Positions 13,132-22,600 of a stretch of DNA of 64,000 nucleotides are shown piece by piece. Position 1 is the first letter of the stretch. Every line of letters begins with the position of its first letter. The stretch is from Distichodus sexfasciatus. Its lineage: Eukaryota > Chordata > Actinopteri > Characiformes > Distichodontidae. Under the pieces are notes generated by a model, which was not told the origin of the DNA, did no database searches, and saw only the letters and a list, made by a program, of their open reading frames with translations. A program made the translations under genes and the position numbers. Where the stretch lies: positions 473,042 through 537,041 of the forward strand of contig JAVGVS010000043.1 in NCBI GenBank assembly GCA_032718565.1, written 5' to 3'.

Positions 13132-13582
13132 TATATACATATACATACATATACACACACACACACTGTATATACTGTATATAGTTTCAACTAATGATAT
13201 CTGTCTGCATTTCAAAGGTCAAGTCACTTAATCCATTTAAGATTGTTAGATTATGTAACATCATAGAAGACAAGTTCTGAAGACAAAAGCAATAAGTGAT
13301 AGACTGCTGGAGATTTTACATATAGCCACTCTCAACAAAAAATAATAAAATATGCCAATAATTTTACTATTTAAAAGTTGTTTCCATTTTGGATTTAAAT
13401 AAATGGCACATAATTGATCTAGACACCTCTAAGAAAAAATATGACCATGAGATAAGACCTCCTAAGAACAAAGTTACGAAAATGACTTCCTATTTCCAGG
13501 AATAACCACCGTGGTAACAGTGACTCTTACCCCGCTGGATCGCAAGCAGAAGAGTACAGAGCTGGATGACTCCTGTCTTCAT
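1148..13582 (-). CDS. MAMDC4: MAMDC4, apical endosomal glycoprotein (3' end off-window)
   Basis: Type I membrane glycoprotein of apical endosomes in epithelia, made of alternating LDL-receptor class A and MAM domains. Exons 5'->3': 13531-13582 (signal peptide MKTGVIQLCTLLLAIQ), ~12795-12881 (LDLa1), ~12538-12681, 9734-9859 and 8735-8968 (MAM1), 8537-8653 (LDLa2, ending DDCGDGTDEENC), 8298-8453, 8089-8186, 7770-7925 and 7506-7596 (MAM2), 7066-7179 (LDLa3), 4627-4719, 4389-4526, 2538-2677 and 2348-2456 (MAM3), 1556-1660 and 1148-1279 (MAM4 start). Landmarks are CNFEDDLCKW, CNFETNMCDW, WDLRSFSKLKWTR and GGVAVDDIILSPGC. From 9859 downstream all exons are flanked by AG/GT and keep phase. The first MAM exon carries a frameshift. 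The membrane segment and tail lie left of position 1. PHPT1 next door, as in human 9q34.3, supports MAMDC4 over other MAM proteins. Confidence 0.87.
2690..3670. repeat. Minisatellite in MAMDC4 intron
   Basis: About 20 imperfect tandem copies of a ~45-60-bp unit, roughly GCTGAAGGTACCTGTGTGTG followed by GGTTACTGTAGTGTAATTGT. It starts just beyond the acceptor of exon 2538-2677. It resumes at 4311-4390 after a TTAA-flanked element and ends at the donor of exon 4389-4526. The units vary widely, so the array is old. Confidence 0.85.
3675..4307. mobile_element. TTAA-flanked nonautonomous DNA transposon
   Basis: Terminal inverted repeats start AGGTCCCATATTAT and end ATAATATGGGACCT. TTAA directly abuts both ends (3671-3674 and 4308-4311), the target duplication of Kolobok/piggyBac-type transposases. 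Length 633 bp with no transposase ORF. It interrupts the minisatellite, which dates it after array expansion. Confidence 0.8.
4869..6588. mobile_element. TIR element copy 1, split by a hAT
   Basis: Outer ends are TGTGACCCTCCACGGCAAAA and its reverse complement, flanked by TA. The two half-sequences (4869-5196 and 6265-6588) match the other five copies of this family (37.6, 40.6, 42.8, 53.9 and 60.0 kb). A 1068-bp hAT sits in the middle. It lies in the MAMDC4 intron between exons 7066-7179 and 4627-4719. No coding capacity was seen. Confidence 0.85.
5197..6264. mobile_element. hAT element nested in TIR element
   Basis: Ends are TAGAGATG / CATCTCTA. The flanks CTCGGGAG (5189-5196) and CTGGGGAG (6265-6272) form an 8-bp target duplication with one mismatch. 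Uninterrupted copies of the host element contain CTCGGGAG once at this point. The interior has CCGATACCGATACTG-type motifs as in the other hATs of this window, and only short ORFs, so it is nonautonomous. Confidence 0.85.
9899..10580 (+). mobile_element. DNA transposon with tandem-unit TIRs and transposase remnant
   Basis: The terminal inverted repeats begin TACGACGGCGTTTTAGTGCC and extend about 170 bp inward. They are built from ~22-bp units resembling ACGAGAATAAAGTCGAAATG, repeated 4-6 times on each side. Between them is a coding remnant (10069-10260). It inserted in the MAMDC4 intron just upstream of exon 9734-9859. The target duplication is unclear. The integrase-like ORF suggests an IS3EU-type superfamily, which is inferred. 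Confidence 0.75.
10069..10260 (+). pseudogene. N-terminal fragment of integrase-like transposase
   Basis: An open stretch of about 62 codons reads VEELVKSYFRLGFSNKEI, then LLAHQRGFIISKRTLQRLCR and LNLFRRKNQTDIEEI. This is the helix-turn-helix start of the fish 'integrase core domain' transposase family, whose members continue into a DDE integrase domain. Here the DDE part is absent: after ~10260 the sequence turns into the right terminal repeat, and the rest of the frame (to 10350) is repeat-derived. The element is therefore internally deleted. Confidence 0.65.
11365..12214 (+). mobile_element. hAT element (Tol2-like termini), copy A
   Basis: Ends are CAGGGGTGGAAGT and CTTTCCACCTCTG. The flanks CCAATAAA (11357-11364) and CCAATAAG (12215-12222) are an 8-bp target duplication with one mismatch. 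The subterminal regions are rich in TACTTGTACTTGAGTAC-like palindromic repeats typical of fish hATs near Tol2. It keeps a first-exon-like ORF at 11744-11837. It lies in a MAMDC4 intron and matches an inverted copy at 17427-18229. Confidence 0.85.
11744..11837 (+). pseudogene. Retained 5' exon of hAT transposase, copy A
   Basis: An ATG opens a frame beginning METEDNTVNRENDGEK, followed by TEDECPLPACCCSVLG, ending at a consensus donor (TTGG/GTAAGAG). The same exon with the same donor appears in copy B on the other strand (17797-17887). The rest of the transposase is missing. I infer it is the first coding exon of the autonomous element; the family match could not be tested. Confidence 0.5.
13057..13171. 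repeat. (TA)n microsatellite
   Basis: About 65 bp of perfect AT dinucleotides, then degenerate ATATACATACACAC. It lies in the first intron of MAMDC4, between the signal-peptide exon and LDLa1. Confidence 0.95.
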
Positions 13583-15668
13583 CTTGAGTCTCCCGATGCA
13601 GCACAGACAGTGAGGACTCAGAGCTACCAACGGTAGAGATAAAACCTGAGACTTAACCCCCCTCACGTACATCTGCACCAATTCCCCTGCCATAAAACTG
13701 TCGCCATCTGCCAACCTGTGGTGACAGTGAAATTTAACACTAGCTTTGTTATCAGCAACAATATTTAGTAAAAAGTCAATGAGGGCGTGCTGAAATAGCC
13801 ATTGTAAATAAATGATAAAATAATTGCAGGGATAATTAAAGAACAGAAGACATTTTTGAAGGTGGAAAGCAAGATCGTTTAATAGAAAGGACCACTGTGC
13901 ATCTGAATTTGATGTCATTACAATAGTGCACAATTGCAACGTTTTAAAAAATAATAATATTTAGTTTACAGAAAAACTTTGCCGTTCAATTTAAGCTTTT
14001 GGACACCACTGAAGATGCTCATCTGACTAATGAAAGCAAAGGGGGACATTTAGGCGCCAAATTGAAGTGTACATACAAAAGTTTCAATCTGATTTCGTTT
14101 CCAGTGTATTTTGTGCATATTTTTGAGTAGAGTGGTATAAATTTATTATGTAACAACTTGTTGAACATCCTGAATATGCTGACAGAACAGGGGATATGCA
14201 ATGTCATAATTATGTGGCAATTCAGTTTTACAACTTCACATCAGGAAAGCCTTTCGTAGAATTAATTTAATTTTCAAACTATTTTTACAAGTCACCTTCA
14301 AACATGGGTCACTTGCCTTTAATTAAAAAAAAAATAGCAAGAAGTGCATTAATACTTTCAAACTACGTGGTTAGAACAACCATCATTTTTTCCCCACATC
14401 AATTTCTGAGCTTGATCAAGGTTATGGATGAATTTGTTATCTGTATATGCATTGAGTTGGCTGTAGTCATTATTGTGCTCATCAGAAGGACAATCTTATA
14501 TCTAATGTCTAATATAAATTTAACGAGAAATGGATTGAGTGTGTAAAAACAAGTGATTGAGTTTTATCCACTAGGTTTTAAGAGTCTGTTATGTCTTCTC
14601 CTCTTCATGTTTACACAAGCCTGTTTGCCCATAATAGGATGTCTCTAGACTGTCCATTCAATAGCCTTCATTGGCCCAGGTGATTTCATAATCTGGAAAT
14701 CGTGTCTTTAGCTTCTCTGTTGAAACGGCGTGATCTGCCCGTCCATATCCCTGAAAACACAAAATACATAGTAAAGAAAATGCTGATGTTAGTGACTAAA
14801 AGTCCACGCAAGTGATATAATCATGTCGACCCATGAAGCCTCACAGTAAACACTCAACTATCTGCAAATTTTAAAGATGCCTCAACCATCATATGCAAAA
14901 CATTAAGACATTTTGAGGTCAAGATACTGCATGTCACCTTCAGACTCATTTCACCTCGTCATTTTTCCCCCAAGCTGCTCAGGGAGCTGTCCTGGTCAGG
15001 GGCTAAGCAGACATCTGATAAATGCTGTAATGTAACAATAAGTGGCTAGCATGCATATCATACCATAGATTATCCATAGCGTGGATCTTCTTGTCTGCAC
15101 TATCATGTCTGATCCTTCCTCCTCCCAGACACTCACAGTCCACACCGCCAGCTCTTTCCAGATCCCCAGAAACCTTATCATAGATATCAGCTATGAGGAG
15201 AAGGCACATAAAAATGGGGGGCTATGCAAATCATCCAAGGAGTGTAAGTTTCATCACAATATGACATTATATGGAATTCTTTGGATATCGATATAACAAA
15301 GTATGCTACAATCAATAAAAGGCAAAATCATTTGATTTTTTTTTCTGAGTCCACCCACACATTTGAAAGAATCTTATGACCGTGTAAAACACAGTAAATA
15401 CACAGTTACCAGAAATATAGTCAGTTCTTAAAAGACAGGACATTTTGACGCTAATAAGATTATTATTGAAAATTCAATAGCAGCAGTTCAATGAAGCACC
15501 ATTCAATAAGTCTCACATTCCTCTTTTCCTTCACTCTCTGGATCTCTCTATACCTTCGATCTCTCTGTCTTGATGCTCTCGTATCTTGTATCTCTCTCAC
15601 TCTTATCTTTGTTCCTCTATCTTTCTCTCTCTCCTCTGTATTCTCTCCGTTTGTTTCTCCACGTTTCC

Positions 15669-15671
<3 letters not shown>

Positions 15672-15729
<58 letters not shown>

Positions 15730-15745
15730 ACACACACTACACATA
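15672..15745. repeat. (TA)n microsatellite, left half
   Basis: A pyrimidine-rich CTCTCT tract runs into (AT)n and ACATATACACAC. The array resumes at 16558-16626 on the other side of a hAT-like element. Confidence 0.9.
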
Positions 15746-16554
15746 CAGAATTGGGCAAGTACTTCTTCATTACTTAAGTGAAAAGTACGGAATCCCACAA
15801 GTCAAATGTACTCCAATACAAGTGAAGAAATCGTACAGTTTAGAATTTTTTGTGAATTCAAGAAATGCTAGTACTTGTTTAAAAATATCACTTAAGTATT
15901 AAAAAGTACATCAGCTTCTTTCACCACATTGCCATTATTGCCCACAACACTTATAACACCTAATGCCTGACCAAGCTTGAAGGCGATGTAGAATAAGGAA
16001 TTGGTGAATATATTTACCAGAATAAAGCACAACCTAAACTGATAAAAGAAACCAGTCATTAGTTTATTTTATTAATTAATTTGTAAGACCACCACCAATC
16101 AAGATGACGTTACAATAGCTGTAAATGCAGCAGAACTTCAAAAATCAACATTCCAACCTGCTTAAAGCCAATACTCTACACCTCTAAAACTGCATGACTT
16201 TTCCAACAACAACAATGTTTTTTAATCAAAGCAGCAAGAACTGTGAACCTAGTTTTATAGTTACAGTCTATGGGTGTGATGTAATTCTGCACTGATTACT
16301 GATGTAGACTGTCACCTGCAAACAACCAATCACCTGTGCTTTTGAAAAGGGCAAATAACATCCACAGATTTGAAAGTAATGGTGAAGAACCTTGATAGAA
16401 ATGTAGTAGAAATTAAAAAGTATGATATTTGTCTTACAAATGACGTGTAAGTAAAATGCATAAGTTTCCAAATAAATAATACTACTCCAAGTGAAGTACA
16501 GATACTCAAAAACTCTACTTAAGTACAGTACTCAGTAAATGCTTGATTGCTATC

Positions 16555-16557
<3 letters not shown>
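15746..16557. mobile_element. hAT-like element inside a (TA)n array
   Basis: Ends are CAGAATTGGGCAAGTACTTC and, inverted on the right, CAGGATAGCAATCAAGCATT. Both subterminal regions contain TTACTTAAGTGAAAAGTAC-like motifs shared with Tol2-type fish hATs. Both flanks are TA dinucleotide arrays, so a TATATATA duplication cannot be seen. There is no transposase ORF. It lies in the intron between PHPT1 exons 1 and 2. Confidence 0.7.
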
Positions 16558-16599
<42 letters not shown>

Positions 16600-16626
16600 T
16601 ACATATATATATATATACATATATAT
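16558..16626. repeat. (TA)n microsatellite, right half
   Basis: (TA)n with interspersed GTACATACAT, followed by a TCTTCTCTTCCC pyrimidine tract. It continues the array at 15672-15745. Confidence 0.9.
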
Positions 16627-17426
16627 TTTTTTATCTGTCTTCTCTTCCCTTCTCTCCTATCTCGCTCACACCGTCTTTCCCTCTCTGTAGCAGCCTTTCT
16701 CCTTCTCTTTTCTTCTCGTCATTAAAAGTGTGCCTTGTATGTTCTCAGTCGTCCCAGAGAACGTAGTAATTTCGACAACTGGATTTCTTTGCAAAAATCT
16801 TGAAGACGTTTACTTCACCGAAAGTATCCGTTGAACAACGAGATCCTCTTCCGGATGAGATGTGAAAAGGTCTCCAGAAGTCCAGCTGCTTTCGATTTAA
16901 ACATTCGAGACCAGTAAAAGTGCAACATCGCCGCCAGTGCAAACCCGTTCTTAAGCTACTTTGTGAGAAACACCTGTGCGACTTCTAAACTCCAGACTAA
17001 CAGGCTGCTAGCGCTGATTGTTAAATGTGATTACGTGATACTCTGCCCAGCCGTAGCCGCGCACGTGTCCACATGCAGTCATCTTCCTTGCTGTGCACGC
17101 GGATCAGCACGTACTTAAACACGCCGCTCGAGTCGATGTCAGCCGCCGGGATTTGCGTGAGGCGCTCGGACACTATCTCTAGCACGAGAAGCCCGTCTAC
17201 ACGTGAGGAATGGTCACAGGCTTTACACAAACACACACTTCTACTAGACGAGCTCCCGGTGCGGATCTTTCTCGACGTGTTTCCGTTCGGTTGCGGCGAA
17301 GTGCCATAGCCTCCTCAGCGCCATCTACCGGAACTCCTAAAAACCGCACTCACCCAACTGGGTTGCGTTCATCTTGAGAGGTAAATCCAGAAATCTACAT
17401 TGTAGCAAGAGTACTGAAAGAGCAAA

Positions 17427-18229
17427 AAGAGGTGGAAAAGTACAATTTATACTCAAGTACAGAGTACTATTACATTAGTTTAAATCTTAACAATTACAAG
17501 TAAAAGTACTGGTGTTAAAAAAATAACTTGAGTAAAAGTACAAAGTACTCTTCTCAAAAACTACTCTGAGCATTAATTACTTTTTAACTGGTGGATGTTT
17601 TATTGCGTCGTCAATAGCAGGCATTCGATTCGATTCACCAGTATAAAATATCTACGTTCAAAGCACATTTCTCAGATGAACAAGGTATAGAAAGGCTATT
17701 TGTTTTGTAAACAAATGTAGATATAAAGCAGGAATTGTGTTTGTTATAACATGACAAAAATGTTTTTGAACATGCATAGAACAGTTTAAACCTTACCCAA
17801 TACACTGCGAACAACAGGCAGCGGGCACTCGTCCTCCGTCTTTTCTCCATCATTTTCACGGTTGACAGTGTTGTCTTCTGTCTCCATTTTGGCTTGTTTG
17901 TCTCCAAATCTTCAGTCTATAAATTAGTTTGTACTCCACTGTGTAGTAACTCCAGAAACCTGTGCCTGCTGCTGCAGCGGAGTTTAGTCTTTGCTCTTAT
18001 TGGCTGCAAAGATGCAGATGAAAGGTTTGAATATTAATTCAAATTGTGGGTTTACTCAGTAGCGACTTTTGATTTTATAAGTAGCGAAGTAGATTACATG
18101 GTGTAAATTGTACTCAAGTATGGTGTAACATTACACACTTGAAAAACTACTCATAAAAGTACAAGTACCCAAAAAAATCTACTTTATTACAGTAACGTGA
18201 GTATTTGTAATTCGTTACTTCCACCCCTG
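17427..18229 (-). mobile_element. hAT element (Tol2-like termini), copy B
   Basis: Inverted relative of the element at 11365-12214: AGAGGTGGAAAAGTACAA on the left and TTACTTCCACCCCTG on the right. The same internal blocks occur, including an ATG exon (17797-17887) ending in a GTAAGG donor. The flanks do not show a matching 8-bp duplication, so one edge has mutated. It lies in the intergenic space between the 5' ends of PHPT1 and the 3' end of NOC4L. Confidence 0.8.
17797..17887 (-). pseudogene. Retained 5' exon of hAT transposase, copy B
   Basis: On the minus strand, ATGGAGACAGAAGACAACAC continues to a GTATTGG/GTAAGG donor. It is nearly identical to 11744-11837 apart from a few indels. One indel shifts its last codons relative to copy A. 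Confidence 0.45.
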
Positions 18230-18852
18230 GTTTTAAGTTGATTTGTTATAGGTTTGATTTTGCGCTGAAAAATTATTACATGTATGTGCCATGTTATGAA
18301 ACCGGTCATTGCATTAAAAAACGTCCCAAATTATAACAAAAATAGGAAGTCAAAGCTTCATGTTCATGTTTTTTTTTGTTCAAGGCCCAGAACATGCGCG
18401 CGCACCACACACAGTCTGTGAGGTTTTTCCATAGACTAGATGTTTATAATTTTACACATAACCAAAACGTTAACCTTAGTACCGAAAAGCACATCTTTTA
18501 CCTCTTTTTACCTTGTTTTACAATTCAAGAATCAAGCAATGCAAGAAGCTCAATAAGCAGTTTTGTATCTTAAGACACCCCCAAAAAGTTTGACTGTTTT
18601 AAGGTTTGGCATCATATTATGGCAGACCATTATCAATTCACATTTACTGCTACATTCATATTTATTTCTGTATTCTTTTATATTAATAAGTCCTAAACAA
18701 ACACTCAACCTCACAGGTTTAAAGTTTTTAATAGCAGCGACAGACAGAATACTATAAATCTATACTGTACTGTCCCATTACTGCAGTATTGCTAAGCTAC
18801 TGCCTAGGTTTAACTACTGTTGTTAAACCTATCAAAAGCTACTTTAACTCTT

Positions 18853-19109
18853 AGCTCCAGTTTCCCAGACGACGATTAAGCCTAAGCCTGTCCTATTTTT
18901 GAATTTCAGTGGTGAATCTCCATTGTATCCGCAATTTAGTCCAAGACTAGGCTTAATCCATATTCAGGAAACCAACACTTAGGGCCAATTTCCCAGTCGA
19001 GGATTAAGCCTAGTCCTAGACTAGCTTTGAGTTTGCATAGCAAATATCCATTGGTATTTTAACTTAGTCCAGGACTAGGCTTAATCCATGAGCAAGAAAC
19101 CAGCCCTTA
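18853..19109. mobile_element. Two tandem short foldback MITEs
   Basis: Two adjacent ~127-bp units (18853-18980 and 18982-19109). Each begins with TTTCCCAG..GATTAAGCCTA and ends with TAGGCTTAATCCAT..GAAACCA, its inverted repeat. Similar small elements with GGATTAAGCCTAGTCC cores are common in fish genomes. No ORF. Intergenic between PHPT1 and NOC4L. Confidence 0.75.
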
Positions 19110-19552
19110 AAATTTAATGTATTATGACAGTTGTTTTTATTATTATTATTATTATTGTTATTCAGTTGAACCTGAAGAGATTCCTCTTGCACAGTTTATT
19201 AAGTTTACTATTAAGTGTTAATTTGCCCATGAGTAAAATATTTGCACCTTGTAGCACTTCTGCGTCTCATGACACACAAGATGACGGCTTCTATGTTAAA
19301 CCGACAGCAATTCTGGAGATAATTAGTTGTAATAAAGCAAATGTGTCAAACTCACCCACATCCTTAGATTCGGAATCCATTGGAAATCAAGCTTCCAATC
19401 CCCTGCTTAATTATAAGAACGCTTAACTTTATCCTTTCACTCCTTAACTCTAACCCTTACTTTTTACACAATCAGATAAAGAGAAGAGTCTATGCCAATA
19501 ACACAGATCTCCTCCTAATTTGAAATTCAGATGTAGTAACATTGACAAAGAC

Positions 19553-19558
19553 TTTATT
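19553..19558 (-). terminator. NOC4L poly(A) signal candidate
   Basis: AATAAA on the minus strand, about 105 bases after the NOC4L stop codon. It is the nearest canonical hexamer downstream of that stop. Confidence 0.5.
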
Positions 19559-19661
19559 CACAAAGTAGTATTTTCATTCCAAAATGAAATATTTTACACA
19601 AAAATGAAAAAGAAGGAAATAAGCAAAGAAAGAGAAGTCCTATTCACTCCAGGTTTGAGGA

Positions 19662-22600
19662 TTACTCCAGACAAAAGTGCAAGCCCAGAACTTCTCTAGG
19701 ACTCTGCAGCAGGCCGGTGGCTCGGTCAAACTCCAGTGGCACTGTCTGATTTTGGTCCTTCAAGTCTCTCTCCATCAGCTGCAGCAACAAAGAGGAGGAT
19801 GGTTTGCATGCTGAATAAGAAAATTTATCACAGCACATATAACAAAATGATTACAGCACATTCATTCTCACACACACACCTCAAATGTGGTCAATTCCAG
19901 AAGCTCGCTGATATCTTCCTCCTGCTCAGGTAAGGGTTGGTTTATTGCTTTGGCTGCCTTGGCCACATCTGGATGATAATGCTTTTGCAGGCTCTATGAG
20001 AGAAAAGGCAAACAGGGTTTTACCATTCATGCTTTGACAGAAACAGGAAACTTTTCATTTTCGTGCTATGAGCTAAGCTGCCTGATGCACACTTAGCCGC
20101 AAATATTTTAAAATGTATCTACCACTCCTAGTGTTGGTCCCAAGCCCCGATAAATCGGAATGGTTACATCAAGGCATGCAATGGAAAACATTTAACAATA
20201 CAATATGCAAACAATGATTATCTTCAGCAGCAATCCATAAGAAGTGCAACCATGGAGAATTAGTCAAAGAAGAAGTATTTTTCTACACAATCTTTTGGAG
20301 CAGTTGGTAGTGTAATGGATAGGGAAAAGACCCTGTGATCGGAGGGTCATCGGTTCAAGTCTGATGAGCAAGGTACCGCCCCCCCAAGCACTGCTCCCGG
20401 GGCGAAATGCTGCCCATTGCTCCTTGGCGGAGGGTCAAATGCAGAAGTTACATTTTGTTGTGATGCTCTGTGTGCTGTTGTGTGGTGTGTTCACAATGTC
20501 AAATAATTCACAATTCAAAATGAAAAAAAGCAAACAGCAAAAAAAAAAAATAATATGGTATAGAGAAGAAAAGAGAATTGAAGTGTCCAGCTGACGCAAG
20601 TGCAACTTACAAAAAAGTAAATTATCTGAGTTACAGGCATGCAAAAAAATAATAAGGCTAAATCGGTCAGAATCAATTAAGCCTCACCTTCACCTCCCAC
20701 AGACTGCTCTCGAGGGCATGACACTGGGTAGGATTCGTCTCCTCCATTACATAAGGGTCGTTGCAGAGCTCTGAGGAAAAAAAATGCATATTCACCGTCA
20801 AAAACAAATCAGCCGTGAGAATTAGGAGCTGATGAAAGATTCATACAGTTATATAAGTACATCAAGGAGTGAGGGATCATCCTGACTGTGAGCACGTAAC
20901 TTGAATTAAGCAGAAACAAATGCCATCCTAAAATACGTATCAATATTTTAAATTTCTATGAAACTACAATCTCTGGTCTTATGACTTTTTGAGCAGCTGT
21001 AGTATCAAACATTTTCAGACACAATCTGTTCGCGTAAACTCCACAGTCGGGTAGTTTAAACTCCAAGAGAGCAAATCAGTAGTAAAGTATACTAACTTAA
21101 CTAACTTTGGCTCGCAGTGATTAAAAGGAGGAATTGTAGAGACGCACCACTGGCTGCGCTTGGTCTGTGGATGAGGATCCTGCAGGAGGGGTGTCTGCGC
21201 ACCAGGTTAAAAATGAAGGGCAACACCACCAGCAGGACGGTAGGTGGCGCCGTCAGGGCCAGTCGGGACAACCGCTTTATAAACGCAGCCACAAGGTAGA
21301 CTGGGAGATGACTGCAGCGAGGAAAACAACGTCAAACTATGAAAAACACGTTCAAGAGGTCAGAATGAGAGAAAGTGAAGTGGGATGGAAGAGTCACCTT
21401 GAGGAAAGGAAGATGTTGAGTAGGTGGAAGAAGCGAGCTCGGTACTTAACGTGGAACACAGAGGGCTCCAGGAGGTTATACAGCTTGGTATAAAAATCTG
21501 GATAATTACTGCGATGAGAGGCAGCGAAAGTCGCCAGTTAAATAAATGATAAAAAAAAGAATCAGCAAAATATGTATTATTAATGTCAGAACAAAATATT
21601 ATTGCTGTTTGAAGTTTGAACACTTACAGATTGTGCTCATGAATAAGGACGAACAGGCCGTTCAGGGCCAGTAAGCTGACCGCTCCACCTGGAATTAACA
21701 GATACATCAACACTTCATGAAGCTGAGGGAAAAGAAAGTTTAATGCAACGCTAATAAACAGAAACTTTCAACGTTCCCTTTGTCCACACTCGCCTTTGTC
21801 ATGTTTGTTTTCCCCCCTAAGAACCCATTCGTTTTCTCCCATTAAGAATACATGGGATAAAAGGTTCATAAGCTTTCCTTCGCGTGTTTTTCGAACGATG
21901 GTCGACACAGTTCTAGCGTTGTAGTCAAGACCACCTAAACCGAGACTGATTGAGTCCACAACGTGTCAACACCGAGACAAGAGCGAGACCACGTTGAGAC
22001 TGGACCAATGAACGTTGGAACGTGCAATGACTAAACACTCCTCAAAAAGAGCTGAACAAAGCAAACAACATACATGTATCAGTAACACGTTTATTCAATA
22101 TTTCTCTCTTACAAATCTATAACGAGGAAATCACTTCGCTGGAAGCAGTTACCCAAACTGCTCACATCATACAGTATGTTAAACGCAACAAACCACAGTG
22201 GCAGAACACTCCCGAACACCAAACTCACCCAAAAGATAAGGGGGTAGTTGCTAAACACCACACAACACGGCCTGAAACTCCAGATAAATGGAAGATCAGT
22301 GTAAAGTATGGCTTGGTTACATTTTCGGAACATGAGAGATCGCAACATTCTGCTTATAATGCCCCCTTTAGTAAAAACCCTCTCCATTGGTGCTGAGGAG
22401 GCGGGGACTGACAGCACCTTCATTGCCAAATTGTGTACAAATTAATAGTAATATTCTCAGAGCTGTGGTCGCAACTGGCCTCGATATAAAATCCCCAGTC
22501 CTCTTTGTTCGAGTCCATGACAAGACAAATACGGCTGGCTTCCAGACAAGAGCGAGGCCTTCAAAAACTGGTCTCGAGACCGGTCTAAAGACCAGTTTTT

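Larger units (their letters stand above)
14658..17176 (-). pseudogene. PHPT1: PHPT1 homolog, apparently damaged
   Basis: 14-kDa protein histidine phosphatase (janus family). Exon 1 (17045-~17176) reads ERLTQIPAADIDSSGVFKYV then LIRVHSKEDD. Exon 2 (15064-15190) reads DIYDKVSGDLERAGGVDCEC then LGGGRIRHDSADKKIH. Exon 3 (14658-14750) reads GYGRADHAVSTEKLKTRF then PDYEITWANEGY and stop. No ATG precedes exon 1: the expected start position reads ATA GTG. The active-site motif VRGYGWAEYH is legible only in a shifted frame. Exon 2 lacks one base before its end, where 'YGYSM' would read YG-stop-SM. Four or so lesions in a ~125-codon gene suggest a pseudogene. Locally poor sequence is the alternative, since the damaged codons are otherwise well kept. 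MAMDC4 is the immediate neighbour, as in human. Confidence 0.75.

Noticed and set aside
13031..13231. Ile/Tyr-rich ORFs over (TA)n
   Set aside because: Translation of a TA microsatellite; same applies to 15491-15902 and 16539-16766.
20295..20365. tRNA gene candidate
   Set aside because: A and B boxes are present but the arms do not pair as a tRNA and the SINE body follows; the same holds for heads at 602, 53395 and 62790.
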